64,000 bases of DNA from JBAXQQ01 sp037131695 (GCA_964638715.1 CAZWZF010000011.1:1-64000), one strand, 5' to 3'; shown: positions 45,946-56,625, counted from the stretch's first letter. Notes: generated by a model not told the origin, from the sequence alone. Program-made: numbers and translations.

Positions 45946-48900
45946 ATGAGATATCCTGTAATTTTGATACTGTTATTAACCTTGTTATCATACGCGTTTG
46001 CTGATGATTTAACTTATGGATATTTAAGATGCATGCTGCGAATGGATGACGGCAGTATGTGTGTTAATGAAAAAGTTAATGTGACAATCGGAAAATATAA
46101 ATTAAAATTTACTACTAATGAAACAGGTATTATTTACTCACTGGTGCCAGTCGGGGATGCGGTGATAACGGTGGGGACGATTGTCAATAATACCACCATA
46201 AAAGAAGGGCAAACTGCGATGGTTAACATTACAGTTCCACGTCCGGGTGCATCATTAACCATAAATAATCCGCTGAATATATCATATTACCTCGCCGCAT
46301 CATATTCGCTGAACGACAACAAAGCAAAGTCAGTATCATATTCTTACACTACGAATAAGTTCTTCCTGCAACTGCCGGCAGACGCGACATCAATGTCTGT
46401 GGTTTTGCGCATGAGCTACCCAAATATAGAAAACTTTCCATCTGGAATAATCTATAAAAAATGGAAGTTTGACACCGTTGAGGCGCGGCGCGAATTAACA
46501 ATCGATATCCCCGCTGCGACAGCGCCGGTGATAAAAATAGTTGATGTTAATGGAAAAGCTATCGCTGATAATGTGAAGATAACCGGAAAAATGATATGTA
46601 ATTTACAAAAAGATATAAAAGATGATGACTGGCTGAAAGAAACATTGGCATATTACACCATCTCCATGGCTGGCAGAGAAAAAGAAGGATTCGTTAATAT
46701 TCAGGCTGTTGTGAAAGACGGCTGTATAACATTGCCAAACTGTATGCCCGGGTTATCATACCGTCTGCAATTAAATACTGATGCCATAACAGGCACAATA
46801 ACAGATATTTCAATAGATGGGGCAGGAAAAGCGGATATTGACAGCTATGTTTTACTGAAAAGAACTGTAGTGCAAACAGTATTTAATACAGCTGGCAATG
46901 TCGCGGCAAATGCCACCGTGAATGCGTCATATATTCAAGACGGAATAGTTAAGATTACTACAGGAAAAACTGATGCAAAAGGGATTGTAAATTGGGATAA
47001 CCTTCCCCCGGTACGGGTAACAGTCTGGGGTGATGATATACCCGCTGGAGTAATACCTGCTGATGCTAAAGTAATCACAGCCGCTTTAGCTCCACCGGAA
47101 AACAGGACGGTTCCAGTGATTATAAAATCGAAAGTTGGCACCTTGAATGGGATTATTACATCTTCTACACTGGTAAATAATAATGAGATTATTGCCAATA
47201 CCCAAACCTGTGTATCCGAAACGCAATATTCCATCAAAACAGATAAGCTGACATCATTTTATTTAATGACAGCCGATGATAACCCGCAGGTTAAAGGGAT
47301 AAAATTGTATATTCCATACAATGATTATTCCTCACAAGATCAGGGATTTATCAGCACGTTAGAGATTAATGATGTTGTGCCCATGTATTCGGCAAAGATA
47401 AAAGTTGTTAACTCTGACGGGGTTACTCCGGCACAGGTGAATAAGGCAGGAGTTATTTCAACCGTTATTCCCAAAGAATTATTAGATAAAAATGATAATC
47501 TGGTTGATCTAAATGTGTCAGATGGCAAGATTATTATAAAATCAATAATGCCGGGAAATTATAAACTGCTGATTGACGCGTTATATGACACTGATAATTA
47601 TGCCGCCATGATAACCTTGCCAGCGAAAGATGAGATAACAGTAATTATGCCGGATTCAAAAGCAAGTTTGCCTGCCGGCGCTACTGTTTATTGGACAGAT
47701 TTATCCAACCCAATGCAGATCCACAACATGACATTGGGTTTGGAAAATGATGTGCGTACTTTTTATTATAATGCAAAGAATACCTTTGCCTGGTGGTGCA
47801 AAACATCACCTTCCACTATGCAGGTATGGAAAAATAATGAACTTAAAAAATGGGATTTACGCAGTTTCACCGTAAAAAATGCTGCAGAAACCTTTGCCTG
47901 GCAAATTGCCAACGATCTGAATTACTTTGGTGAAAATCAATTGCTGCCATTATTCCCTCCTATTGGAAATAACATATTTGAAAAAGATATTGCCCCTGGA
48001 ATAATATACAATTCAAAAGTCATCAATAAAATACCTGACAATATGAATATATCTGATAATCAGAATATTAATTTGTGGACAACTAAATATTTGTTATTGA
48101 CAAAAAATAACAACAAAACAACCACTATATTTAACATAACTAAAGATACCACCAAAGAATTATTGCTTAAGAAACCGGATATGGCAAAAAATGAACCTGT
48201 ACAATATAAAAAAGTCAGGCTTATATTTGAAACCGGAACAAAATATCTCTCTTCCGCACAAAATTGGGTTTATTTTGATAAAGATACTAATCGCCGCCAA
48301 TATTTCTTATATTCGAACAGAAATTTTTACGTAATACTACCGGATACGGCAAAAACAATTACTGTTGTTTGTCCTAATTTAGGCATACTTAAAGATATAC
48401 CACTTAACGTTATAGATAATACAATTAAGTTTAATTGTGATGATTTTTTGCCGATGACAACATTGAAAAATAGAATCATTGATTCTAATGGAGTTCCTGT
48501 AAAATATTCATCCATAAATTTGTATTACAATGATGCTGAACAAAATTTGTATAACTTCACTTTAACAAGTTATCTTGATGGAAATGGATATTATACCTTT
48601 AAAAATATCCCACCGGGAAGATACATATTGTACGCAACTGATAATAGATTTAATAAAAAAATACAAACAATATGGCTTTCAAATGTGCCAGAGACTAAAG
48701 AATATATCAACGATTTGAAAATCCCTGCAAAACAGATGTCAGGTCGCAGCAATACAATGAAAAATATAAAAACAGCATGGTGGTTGGATGATGGCACCGG
48801 CAAAGCTATTCAAATCCCTACTGTTTCCGATTCTATTTATATTTCAGATTTCACATCAGCAAGCGGAAATGCCTACACCATTACCACAGATGATGCTGGA

Positions 48901-49242
48901 AATTTCTGTGGGTTTTATAATTATATTAATGGCAGCAACAATACGGATACCATCGTGCTGAACAATGTTAAAACCCCTGTCGTCACCCTTACTGCACCAT
49001 TAAATGACAATATCATCTATCCTGATATCGTGACCATCACCGGCACCGGGCCATGGCAGGATGTGGTGATGAATATGCCGTTGAAATGGTCATTTTTCTC
49101 TGGTTTAGACTGTGCGATGGCGCAGATTAATTACCTTGCTCCCGGCAAATGGACATTGAAATTTGATACCGGATTTGGCAAAAATATTGAGCAGTCAATT
49201 ACCGTGGGCAGCACTGACCAGGCAATAGAGGTTAAACTGTAA
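45946..49242 (+). CDS. giant secreted multidomain protein, paralog 2
   Basis: 1098 residues; the ATG lies one base after the previous stop, so translation is coupled. Signal peptide MRYPVILILLLTLLSYAFA then DDLTYGY. It has the same order of units as paralog 1: N-terminal domain with MCVNEKVNVTIGKYKL, a middle unit FNTAGNVAANATVNASY with DAKGIVNWDNLPPVRVTVWG, the block FAWWCKTSPSTMQVWKNN, a later IDSNGVPVKYSSINL unit, and the C-terminal YPDIVTITGTGPWQDVV with LAPGKWTLKFD. Divergence along the whole length is moderate, with DDD-, NN- and KD-rich low-complexity joints. Function unknown. AT-rich coding is typical of the three. Confidence 0.7.
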   Translation: MRYPVILILLLTLLSYAFADDLTYGYLRCMLRMDDGSMCVNEKVNVTIGKYKLKFTTNETGIIYSLVPVGDAVITVGTIVNNTTIKEGQTAMVNITVPRPGASLTINNPLNISYYLAASYSLNDNKAKSVSYSYTTNKFFLQLPADATSMSVVLRMSYPNIENFPSGIIYKKWKFDTVEARRELTIDIPAATAPVIKIVDVNGKAIADNVKITGKMICNLQKDIKDDDWLKETLAYYTISMAGREKEGFVNIQAVVKDGCITLPNCMPGLSYRLQLNTDAITGTITDISIDGAGKADIDSYVLLKRTVVQTVFNTAGNVAANATVNASYIQDGIVKITTGKTDAKGIVNWDNLPPVRVTVWGDDIPAGVIPADAKVITAALAPPENRTVPVIIKSKVGTLNGIITSSTLVNNNEIIANTQTCVSETQYSIKTDKLTSFYLMTADDNPQVKGIKLYIPYNDYSSQDQGFISTLEINDVVPMYSAKIKVVNSDGVTPAQVNKAGVISTVIPKELLDKNDNLVDLNVSDGKIIIKSIMPGNYKLLIDALYDTDNYAAMITLPAKDEITVIMPDSKASLPAGATVYWTDLSNPMQIHNMTLGLENDVRTFYYNAKNTFAWWCKTSPSTMQVWKNNELKKWDLRSFTVKNAAETFAWQIANDLNYFGENQLLPLFPPIGNNIFEKDIAPGIIYNSKVINKIPDNMNISDNQNINLWTTKYLLLTKNNNKTTTIFNITKDTTKELLLKKPDMAKNEPVQYKKVRLIFETGTKYLSSAQNWVYFDKDTNRRQYFLYSNRNFYVILPDTAKTITVVCPNLGILKDIPLNVIDNTIKFNCDDFLPMTTLKNRIIDSNGVPVKYSSINLYYNDAEQNLYNFTLTSYLDGNGYYTFKNIPPGRYILYATDNRFNKKIQTIWLSNVPETKEYINDLKIPAKQMSGRSNTMKNIKTAWWLDDGTGKAIQIPTVSDSIYISDFTSASGNAYTITTDDAGNFCGFYNYINGSNNTDTIVLNNVKTPVVTLTAPLNDNIIYPDIVTITGTGPWQDVVMNMPLKWSFFSGLDCAMAQINYLAPGKWTLKFDTGFGKNIEQSITVGSTDQAIEVKL

Positions 49243-49369
49243 AGATGGCTGAAAGTGAAAAAGTTTATCGTCGACAGGGAACATTTCACGGTTTGTTGAC
49301 GTCATACTATTGCTATTTGCTATCTTATGTAATATCATATCGTTTATACGATTATATGGAGAGTTTACC

Positions 49370-52300
49370 ATGATCAAGCGCGTGATTTTTCTAATTTCAC
49401 TCATGTCACTGTTCACCCTGGCATTTGCTCAGGATGTTACTTTCGGCTTTTTGCAGGGTGTCGTTAAATCTGATACCGGGGTGTTATGCGTTAACGAAAG
49501 AGTAACTGTCTCTTCCGGGAAAAACAAATTCAACTTCACCACCGATGCCAAAGGATTTTTCTCGACCATGATGCCGTCGGGTGATGCGACAATAGAGGTT
49601 TTGGGAGTCGCTAAAACAGTGAAAATTGTTGAAGGCGAAACTACTACTTGCGAGTTAGTAGTCGTGCGTCCAGGGGTGACGCTGACAATAAATAATATTC
49701 CAGCTAACAATAATGATTATTACGTAAATGGCGCATATATGTTGGATGGTCGTGAAATAGGGTTAAACAATCCGCAGCGTGTTGCAGATGGAAAGTTTTT
49801 CTTTCAACTGCCGGCAGAGGCAACTTCGCTTGCGATTTCCGCTTCATTCAGCAGAAACACCAGGGTTATACTTCCTACAAATTCTATCCATAAAATATGG
49901 AGTTTTCAGACTAAAGACGCCGTTCGTAATTTATCTATTGATTACCCAAAGTCTGTGCAATTACCAATAAAAGTAACTGATGATACTGCGAAAGCGATTG
50001 CTGATGGTACGAAAATCACCGGGAGGATCAATTGGAATTATCCTAAGAATCAAAACTTTGACGATTGGACAAAGGTAGACCTGGCCGACGCGAATCGCAG
50101 ACAGCCTACTAATGAAAATTATGACTGGATACGGATAAATGCCACTGTTGCCAACGGTACCATAGTATTGCCGGAAGTTATGCCGGGTGCGTCATATACA
50201 TTGCAAATGTCGATAGATGGCGGTACTCGTGGAATGCCGGTGCCGGTAATTGTCGATGAAAATGGCAAGACAGACGTCACTTCTTATTCGTTTACCCCGC
50301 GTCGTGTATCCATGACTGCATTCGATTCATCCGGCAAACCAGCCGCTAATGCAATTGTAAATGCCTCTTATATTAATGACGGCAGAATGAAGATTATATC
50401 TGCCAAATCTGACGAAAACGGCATTGTTAATTGGATTGATATGCCGCCGGTACGGGCAACTATATGGGGAGATAATATTCCTGTAGGTATATTGCCGGCA
50501 AACGCAACGAAGTCTGTAACCCCGCTGGAACCGCCGGTGAGAACCAATACAAGTATATATCTTAAATCGACAGTAGATAAGATTTCAGGACTCTGCGTTT
50601 ACAAATCTGATACCCGATCAGATTACCAGACCCAGCAGATTAATATGTCAACAGATTCTTCGAGATACAACAATAATATCGGCGGATATTTAAATTCACC
50701 GATCACGTTATATCTGATAACAAATGAAGATATCCCGCGTTGTAAGGTTATAACTTTTTATATCCCAATTAATGATTCACCGGATACCAGTTATGGCTCT
50801 ACTGGACTATTGGAAATTAATGATTTTGATATTGCTCCATCTGCTGATGTTAAGATATTTAATTCCGATGGTGTTACCCCGGCACAATTTAACCAGTTGT
50901 CTGTCGCATCTGATTTGTACCCGAAAGAAATATCGCAAACATCTATTAACCAGTTGGTCAAAGTAACACGGACAAAGAAAGGAATATCTTTGCGGGCTGC
51001 CGTGCCGGGAAAATACAAATTGATGATAGATATGCTGTCTGACCCCAATAATCCGGCAGCAGAGATAACCTTGCCGTCAAAAGATGCGGTTACCGTAGTA
51101 TTAAAAACTGAATCCGCCAATCTGCCTGGCGGTGCTGTCGTGAATTGGGTTGATTACAGCAACCCGTTGGAAATCCACTCTATGACATTGCCGGCAGATG
51201 CGGAAAAACCGGAAGTTCCCGTTTATTACGACAAAAACAAAATTCTGGGCTGGTGGTCAAAAACTGCTCCCAATAATTTGCGGATATGCACTAATGGCGA
51301 AGTGAAAAACCTGGTGTTAAAGACATTCACCGTAAAACAGGTTGATGAAAACGGTAAAGAAATTGCTAACCTGAATAACGGCAGTAATTATTATTCATCG
51401 TTGTTGGCTTTATTCCCGCAAACTATGGATTATAACCGGGGACAGCAAAACCAGACCATGTTTAATATCATCAGTAATTCCGAGAATGTGGCTGTAGCAT
51501 TAACCAACAAAGCGCGATTAAATTTGTGGCTGACAAAATATCTGATAAATTCACCGTATGGAAATGGACAAAAAATAGCATCCATGCTTGAAATAAACAA
51601 AGATACCCCGGCTGAATTAGTAATAAAAAGACCGGTAACTACCTTCATGAATACAACACCGGTAAACAGCAGGTATATTAATATTGAATATAATATTGCC
51701 GGAAAAATGAATTATAACAGCAATTCAGACATGATGGTATATCCCGATGGCGATATCAGCAAGAAAAAGATTCTTCGCAGAAATGATAGTTTTATAATTG
51801 ATTATCCTGATACTACCACGAAAATTACTATAATTTTTCCAACAGTTGGGATAGCAAAAGATGTGCCATACAAGTTTGTTGATAACTATCTGCGGCTGAA
51901 AACTACCGATTTTAAACCATTAACCACCATAAAAGGCAAATTCTATGATGCCAAAGGTGCTGTAATGAAAAATGCGCAGGTAAGCATAATTTTTGCTGGC
52001 TCACCGGACTCTGGTTGTGGTTTATCAATGTCAAAGACCACCGATGCGGACGGCAATTACAGCTTTGAAAATATACCGGCAGGCACTTACCAGATAAACG
52101 ATAGCAGCAATATGTATTATGGCAATCGGGGAACCGCTAAACCGGGTATGTGGCTTGTTAAAGTACCAGAGGATAAAGCGGAAATTCTTTTTGATTTGAA
52201 ACTGATAGAAACGCCAGTATTTATTCGTCCTTATAATATCAACGAAAACAGTTATAACGGCATCACCGTAGGCGCGTATGCCTGGCTGCTGCAAGATGGC

Positions 52301-52762
52301 ACTGATAAAGCGATTCAATTGCCATTTTCACGTTCGATAACCTGTATCCACGACTTCAAACCAAAAAACGGTATTCTGTACATCTATTCCGCCAGTTCCA
52401 ACAGCGGCAGGTCAGGATTCTATAGCCGGGTGAATTGGGATACTAAGATAGATATAAATAATTACAATGCGACCATGCCTGAAACAAAGTTGCCGCTAAC
52501 TTCACTCATCGCACCATTGATAGAAAATGTCGCTTACCCAACCACGGCAACCGTCAACGGCACCGGTCCCTGGGAAGAAGTTAAATATACCCAGATAATT
52601 CAATGGCAATTCTACGCCGGCCTGAACTGCGCCATAGCCCAATGCGGCAGCCTGCCCCCCGGCGATTGGATAGTGAAAATGACAACAGCATCCGGCAAAG
52701 TCATCGAAAAGAAAATAACCGTCGGTAAAGATGACCAGTCGGTGAAGATTGATGTGCAGTAG
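49370..52762 (+). CDS. giant secreted multidomain protein, paralog 3
   Basis: 1130 residues from the ATG at 49370 (GGAG about 9 bases upstream; the frame to 49310 is an upstream extension without a ribosome site). Signal peptide MIKRVIFLISLMSLFTLAFA then QDVTFGF. It has the shared N-terminal domain (VLCVNERVTVSSGKNKF), the middle unit FDSSGKPAANAIVNASY with GIVNWIDMPPVRATIWGDN, the block LGWWSKTAPNNLRICTNG and the C-terminal YPTTATVNGTGPWEEV with PPGDWIVKM. The WWC of the other two is WWS here, so that Cys is not universal. A 127-base gap separates it from paralog 2 and contains a possible promoter (TTGACG near 49296). Function unknown. Confidence 0.7.
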   Translation: MIKRVIFLISLMSLFTLAFAQDVTFGFLQGVVKSDTGVLCVNERVTVSSGKNKFNFTTDAKGFFSTMMPSGDATIEVLGVAKTVKIVEGETTTCELVVVRPGVTLTINNIPANNNDYYVNGAYMLDGREIGLNNPQRVADGKFFFQLPAEATSLAISASFSRNTRVILPTNSIHKIWSFQTKDAVRNLSIDYPKSVQLPIKVTDDTAKAIADGTKITGRINWNYPKNQNFDDWTKVDLADANRRQPTNENYDWIRINATVANGTIVLPEVMPGASYTLQMSIDGGTRGMPVPVIVDENGKTDVTSYSFTPRRVSMTAFDSSGKPAANAIVNASYINDGRMKIISAKSDENGIVNWIDMPPVRATIWGDNIPVGILPANATKSVTPLEPPVRTNTSIYLKSTVDKISGLCVYKSDTRSDYQTQQINMSTDSSRYNNNIGGYLNSPITLYLITNEDIPRCKVITFYIPINDSPDTSYGSTGLLEINDFDIAPSADVKIFNSDGVTPAQFNQLSVASDLYPKEISQTSINQLVKVTRTKKGISLRAAVPGKYKLMIDMLSDPNNPAAEITLPSKDAVTVVLKTESANLPGGAVVNWVDYSNPLEIHSMTLPADAEKPEVPVYYDKNKILGWWSKTAPNNLRICTNGEVKNLVLKTFTVKQVDENGKEIANLNNGSNYYSSLLALFPQTMDYNRGQQNQTMFNIISNSENVAVALTNKARLNLWLTKYLINSPYGNGQKIASMLEINKDTPAELVIKRPVTTFMNTTPVNSRYINIEYNIAGKMNYNSNSDMMVYPDGDISKKKILRRNDSFIIDYPDTTTKITIIFPTVGIAKDVPYKFVDNYLRLKTTDFKPLTTIKGKFYDAKGAVMKNAQVSIIFAGSPDSGCGLSMSKTTDADGNYSFENIPAGTYQINDSSNMYYGNRGTAKPGMWLVKVPEDKAEILFDLKLIETPVFIRPYNINENSYNGITVGAYAWLLQDGTDKAIQLPFSRSITCIHDFKPKNGILYIYSASSNSGRSGFYSRVNWDTKIDINNYNATMPETKLPLTSLIAPLIENVAYPTTATVNGTGPWEEVKYTQIIQWQFYAGLNCAIAQCGSLPPGDWIVKMTTASGKVIEKKITVGKDDQSVKIDVQ

Positions 52763-52851
52763 GAGTTAAAACTAAAGGGCAGGTGAATCACTTGTCCTCT
52801 ACATTTTTTACCCCATTCATCGATATGGCATAAAATGGTATTATTTCACCA

Positions 52852-53745
52852 ATGGCTGATGTGATTGTTGATATTGCTGGATTGAATAAAACGTTTGGGG
52901 AGCTTTCCGCTGTTCGCGATGTTTCGTTGTCGGTTGAGCGCGGGGAGATATTCGGACTGTTGGGGCCGGATGGCGCGGGGAAGACGACGATGATGCGGAT
53001 GTTGGCGGGGATTATGCCGCCAACCAGTGGCAATATGCTGATTACCGGAAAGAAGGTGGATGAGGTAAAAACCACCATCGGCTATATGCCGCAGCGTTTC
53101 AGCCTGTATGGCGACCTGACGGTTGAGGAAAACCTGCTGTTTACCGCGAGCCTGTATGGAATCCCCGATGCTGACAGGATTTCCGCAGAGAATGAACTGC
53201 TGGAGTTCAGCCGCCTTGCCCCATTTCGCAAGCGCCTTGCCCGCAACCTTTCCGGCGGCATGAAGCAAAAGCTTGCACTGTCCTGTACACTTATTCACAC
53301 ACCGCAACTGCTGCTGCTGGACGAACCCACCACCGGCGTTGACCCGATTTCACGACGGGAGTTATGGAAAATACTTTACAGCCTGCCCGCGAAAGGGGTA
53401 ACGATAATCATCTCCACCCCCTACATGGATGAAGCGGAAAGGTGCAACCGAATCGCTTTCATAAACAAAGGCGAAATAGTGCGAGTCGGCACCCCGGACG
53501 AGTTGAAAAATGACGCCGGCAATTACCTGCTGGAGATAGAGGTTGATAATGCGCGCAGAATCTCGCCGCAAATAGCTGTATTACCCGGCATATTAGACGT
53601 CCAGATATTCGGCGACAAACTTCATGTATCATCGCTTGATATAGACAACGCAGAAAAAGCCGTAAGGAACATAACCGGAGAAAAAGCCATAATAAACCGT
53701 ATCCCGCCAACCCTTGAAGATGCGTTTATACGATTAGCGAAATGA
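52852..53745 (+). CDS. orphan ABC transporter ATP-binding protein
   Basis: A 297-residue nucleotide-binding domain. Walker A is GPDGAGKTTMM, where Asp replaces the usual Asn as in YbhF-type ATPases. The signature is NLSGGMKQKLALS, Walker B LLLLDEPTTGVDP and the His switch region is a Ser-Thr stretch (IIISTPYMDEAERC). The C-terminal extension after residue 215 is typical of drug- and lipid-exporting ABC-2 ATPases. No ABC-2 permease gene lies next to it; the next gene is on the other strand, so a partner must be elsewhere or lost. A weak ribosome site precedes the ATG. Confidence 0.9.
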   Translation: MADVIVDIAGLNKTFGELSAVRDVSLSVERGEIFGLLGPDGAGKTTMMRMLAGIMPPTSGNMLITGKKVDEVKTTIGYMPQRFSLYGDLTVEENLLFTASLYGIPDADRISAENELLEFSRLAPFRKRLARNLSGGMKQKLALSCTLIHTPQLLLLDEPTTGVDPISRRELWKILYSLPAKGVTIIISTPYMDEAERCNRIAFINKGEIVRVGTPDELKNDAGNYLLEIEVDNARRISPQIAVLPGILDVQIFGDKLHVSSLDIDNAEKAVRNITGEKAIINRIPPTLEDAFIRLAK

Positions 53746-53795
53746 AGAGAGAGTAAGAAGAGAGAAGGGTGGAGAAGAGAGATGAGAGAAAATTT

Positions 53796-53820
53796 GCAAT
53801 CCTTTGGATTGCTTTTTTTT
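53796..53820 (+). terminator. intrinsic terminator after the ABC ATPase
   Basis: GCAATCC (53796-53802), loop TTT, GGATTGC (53806-53812), then eight T. A second hairpin CGTCACC / GGTGACG follows at 53823-53841, between this gene and convergent ruvC. A run of GAAGAGA-like units (53745-53790) precedes it. Confidence 0.9.
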
Positions 53821-53848
53821 ATCGTCACCGGGACGGTGACGCCACGTT

Positions 53849-54355
53849 TTACCCTTTACTCTTTACCATTCCTGATAGAGGATGGCAGGTTCTCATGGCG
53901 TGACAAATGGCAAGGCTTAAAGCGTCGGTGGTGTGGTCGGGCAGGTTGGTGTCGGGCAGGTGCAGCATGCACAACACCATTTGTTTCACCTGCACTTTGC
54001 CGGCGCGGCCGTTTCGGGTTAATGCGCTTTTCACCTCGGTTGGCGCGTAGCTGGTTACCGGTATGCCGCGTTGGGCACCGGCGAGAAATATTACGCCGCG
54101 GGCATGTCCCATCATCACTGCGGTTTTTGGATGTTCGTATACGGTGAACAGGTCTTCAACCGACATTGCGTCGGGGATGAATTCATGGAGAATTGCCAGC
54201 AGTTTTTCGTGGATTTCCAGCACTCGCAGGCTCATTTCCTTGCTTGCCGGACGAATAACTCCTGCCGCCAGGCATTTTAATTCAAAGTTATTCTCAACAG
54301 AAATTATGCCATAGCCAGTCGCCTGCAGACCCGGGTCGATGCCGATTATTTTCAT
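53849..54355 (-). CDS. ruvC: Holliday junction resolvase RuvC
   Basis: 168 residues from the ATG at 54355. It cleaves Holliday junctions in homologous recombination as part of RuvABC. MKIIGIDPGLQATGYGII supplies Asp7, AMSVEDLFTVYEHP supplies Glu67, and LPDHTTDALSLAI gives the C-terminal acidic/His residues (Asp140, His141, Asp144), a complete site. NGRAGKVQVKQMV is the usual KxQVxxMV helix. The longer start at 54418 has no support. The ATG overlaps the TGA of the transglutaminase gene (ATGA), an uncommon partner; ruvA and ruvB are not in the window. Confidence 0.95.
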   Translation of the reverse strand: MKIIGIDPGLQATGYGIISVENNFELKCLAAGVIRPASKEMSLRVLEIHEKLLAILHEFIPDAMSVEDLFTVYEHPKTAVMMGHARGVIFLAGAQRGIPVTSYAPTEVKSALTRNGRAGKVQVKQMVLCMLHLPDTNLPDHTTDALSLAICHAMRTCHPLSGMVKSKG

Positions 54356-56625
54356 TTCTCCAATTCCCTTGCATCCTGTTCGTAGATCCGTTTTCGTTCC
54401 AACTTGGATAATCGCCAAATTTCACGCATTGCAGCAATTACTTCGTTGGCATCAGCATCATTCAATGACTCGGACGCATATTTTCCCTTCAGGTAGCAAT
54501 TAATTATCGTTCGCGCCGAAGCGGCCATATCAGGACTCAGCTTGTGCAGCAACTCATCAAACTCTGTTGCAGTTGCGCCTTGCGGCTTATATATTCCCCA
54601 ATGTTTAAACCATAGCAGCATCATGCTATACATTTTCATCACGCATTTTGCCACTTCTGCATCATTTAGTTTTTTCCGCAACAACAGCGGCGGGCGGTCT
54701 GATGTGAAATAGACTATGGAACCCAGAATGGCCAGCACGCCGAGAAATACCAGCAGCGCATACCAGCGCGCGGTTTCTGATGTTTTCAACGATTCCATGA
54801 AGTTCTTGGTGAAAGTTGTTATATTCTTTATACCGGTGACAATATTATCCCACAATGTTTCCCAATAACCGATTTCACGAATGCTGCCAGCGGTTGGGTC
54901 TATCGTCAGCCACCCATAGTTGGGCAAGAATACTTCTGCCCAGGCATGTGCCTCACTGGATTTCACCAGGTAAGTCACTCTGCCGGATTGCGGACGGTTT
55001 GTTTCCTGTTCACCGGTAGCAAACCCGGTAGCCATTCGCGCCGGATATCCCAAACTGCGGCAAAGCATTACAAACGCACCGCTGAAATATACGCAATAGC
55101 CTTTTTTGCCGGTTTCAAGAAATGTTAATATTGGGTCGGCGTTTCCCTTTGGCGTTTCAGGTGACAGCGTATAGTTGTAGTTCTGGCTCATATAAATGGC
55201 TAATTGCTGTATTTTTTCATAATCAGTCTTTATGCTGGTTCGTTCTTTTAGAATATTTAATGCCTTGGTGTGAACTTTGCTCTTGAATTCCTCATCAGGC
55301 ATTTGCAGGTACATTTCTTCCCTATCCTTGGGCAGCGATAGTTTTACATCCGACACAAAAGCAGTTGGCGACGGCTTTAACAGCGAAAAAATGATATATT
55401 CCGAGTTCGGCGGCGTTTGCTGGTTATAAACCAGATTACCGTCGCATCGCTGTCTCAACGCATATTTTTTTACACCCTGTACAAACAATTTATACGGCAA
55501 TGCTGCGGCATATAATGGGGTTTCTTCGTTTGAACTTGGCGATAACATTGTCACTTTTTGTGCAGTAAAAAATCGCGGATTCTCCAGAATCATCTTTTTT
55601 TGTTTGACTGCCTGCATTATGCCCGGGTCGGTATCAGATGAGACCATGTATCCGTAACCAGTTCTCCCTTTCGCTATTTCATTTAATTCAACGTTAAATT
55701 GCGTTTTGTCTATTTGCCATTTTCCGCCGTCATACTTTGCGAATGTCGCTGACCGCCATAATAATGAGCTGCTATCCGTTCTATCCTCTACCTCTACCCT
55801 TAGCATGTCCTGGTTGCCGGTTGGCCAATCTATGTTTCCCATACTGATAGATTCGTCATTGCCCAGGTTGTATCTGCTGAAAGGATTTCCGAAACTCATA
55901 TTCGGGTAGCGGCGCATTTCGTATCTTCTTAGTATCGTGTGGAAGTTCACCGGCGAAAGCAATAATCCGCCACCAACCGACAGCGGGAAAATTATTAATG
56001 TAGTAATCAGTGCCCATGTCATTAAGCGCTGTTGTATGCGAAATGGCGTGTGAATGGTGAACCATTGCTGCATGTGGTCTTGCGCCAGCAGGTATAGCGA
56101 TGATATCAGCATGGCTAACAGGGCAATGAAGAAAAAGTACGATAAATCTCTTATCGGGTTAGTCGCGGCGGTAAGCAGAAATATCGCAATGCCCGATATT
56201 GGCGATTCGCTGAGGTCGCGCGAAGAAACCAGCACGAAAGCGCGCCCGGCACCAAGCAGCACAAATACCCGCAACAGCCCGCGGGCGGCATCCTGCACGC
56301 TCAACGCTACCAGGGACATGATGGGGTTGTTTAAATCTATCCTGAATGCCGGGTCATCTTTCAATAACGACCACGATATGAATATCAGCGGCAGCATGGT
56401 GAGAATATTAAGAAGGTATTTATTGTAACGCTGCTGACGGAAAAAAATCGACATCGGCAATCCGACAGCAGTAAAAAGAAGTGATACTATAACTATTTCT
56501 TTGGATAATAATCGCAAGGACATCGCCGCAAAGATAGGCGACAACATATTAATCGCCGTCATAAAATACGGGATTAATGCCTCGCGAATAGTAATCGGCC
56601 GGTCCTTTAATAAACTTTCCGTCAC
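54352..56625 (-). CDS. membrane transglutaminase-like protein (TgpA/DUF3488 type)
   Basis: 757 residues from a GTG at 56625, the longest frame; a downstream start is possible since the ribosome site is weak. Residues about 10-230 carry five or more hydrophobic helices, followed by an extracytoplasmic transglutaminase core: GYCVYFSGAFVMLCRSLGYPARMATGF with the nucleophilic Cys, SSEAHAWAEVFLPNYGW with the His, and TIDPTAGS with the Asp. One more helix near 600 precedes a cytosolic DUF4129-like C-terminal helix domain. These enzymes are thought to act in the periplasm on cell-surface proteins or peptides. It overlaps ruvC by 4 bases. Confidence 0.88.
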   Translation of the reverse strand: MTESLLKDRPITIREALIPYFMTAINMLSPIFAAMSLRLLSKEIVIVSLLFTAVGLPMSIFFRQQRYNKYLLNILTMLPLIFISWSLLKDDPAFRIDLNNPIMSLVALSVQDAARGLLRVFVLLGAGRAFVLVSSRDLSESPISGIAIFLLTAATNPIRDLSYFFFIALLAMLISSLYLLAQDHMQQWFTIHTPFRIQQRLMTWALITTLIIFPLSVGGGLLLSPVNFHTILRRYEMRRYPNMSFGNPFSRYNLGNDESISMGNIDWPTGNQDMLRVEVEDRTDSSSLLWRSATFAKYDGGKWQIDKTQFNVELNEIAKGRTGYGYMVSSDTDPGIMQAVKQKKMILENPRFFTAQKVTMLSPSSNEETPLYAAALPYKLFVQGVKKYALRQRCDGNLVYNQQTPPNSEYIIFSLLKPSPTAFVSDVKLSLPKDREEMYLQMPDEEFKSKVHTKALNILKERTSIKTDYEKIQQLAIYMSQNYNYTLSPETPKGNADPILTFLETGKKGYCVYFSGAFVMLCRSLGYPARMATGFATGEQETNRPQSGRVTYLVKSSEAHAWAEVFLPNYGWLTIDPTAGSIREIGYWETLWDNIVTGIKNITTFTKNFMESLKTSETARWYALLVFLGVLAILGSIVYFTSDRPPLLLRKKLNDAEVAKCVMKMYSMMLLWFKHWGIYKPQGATATEFDELLHKLSPDMAASARTIINCYLKGKYASESLNDADANEVIAAMREIWRLSKLERKRIYEQDARELEK

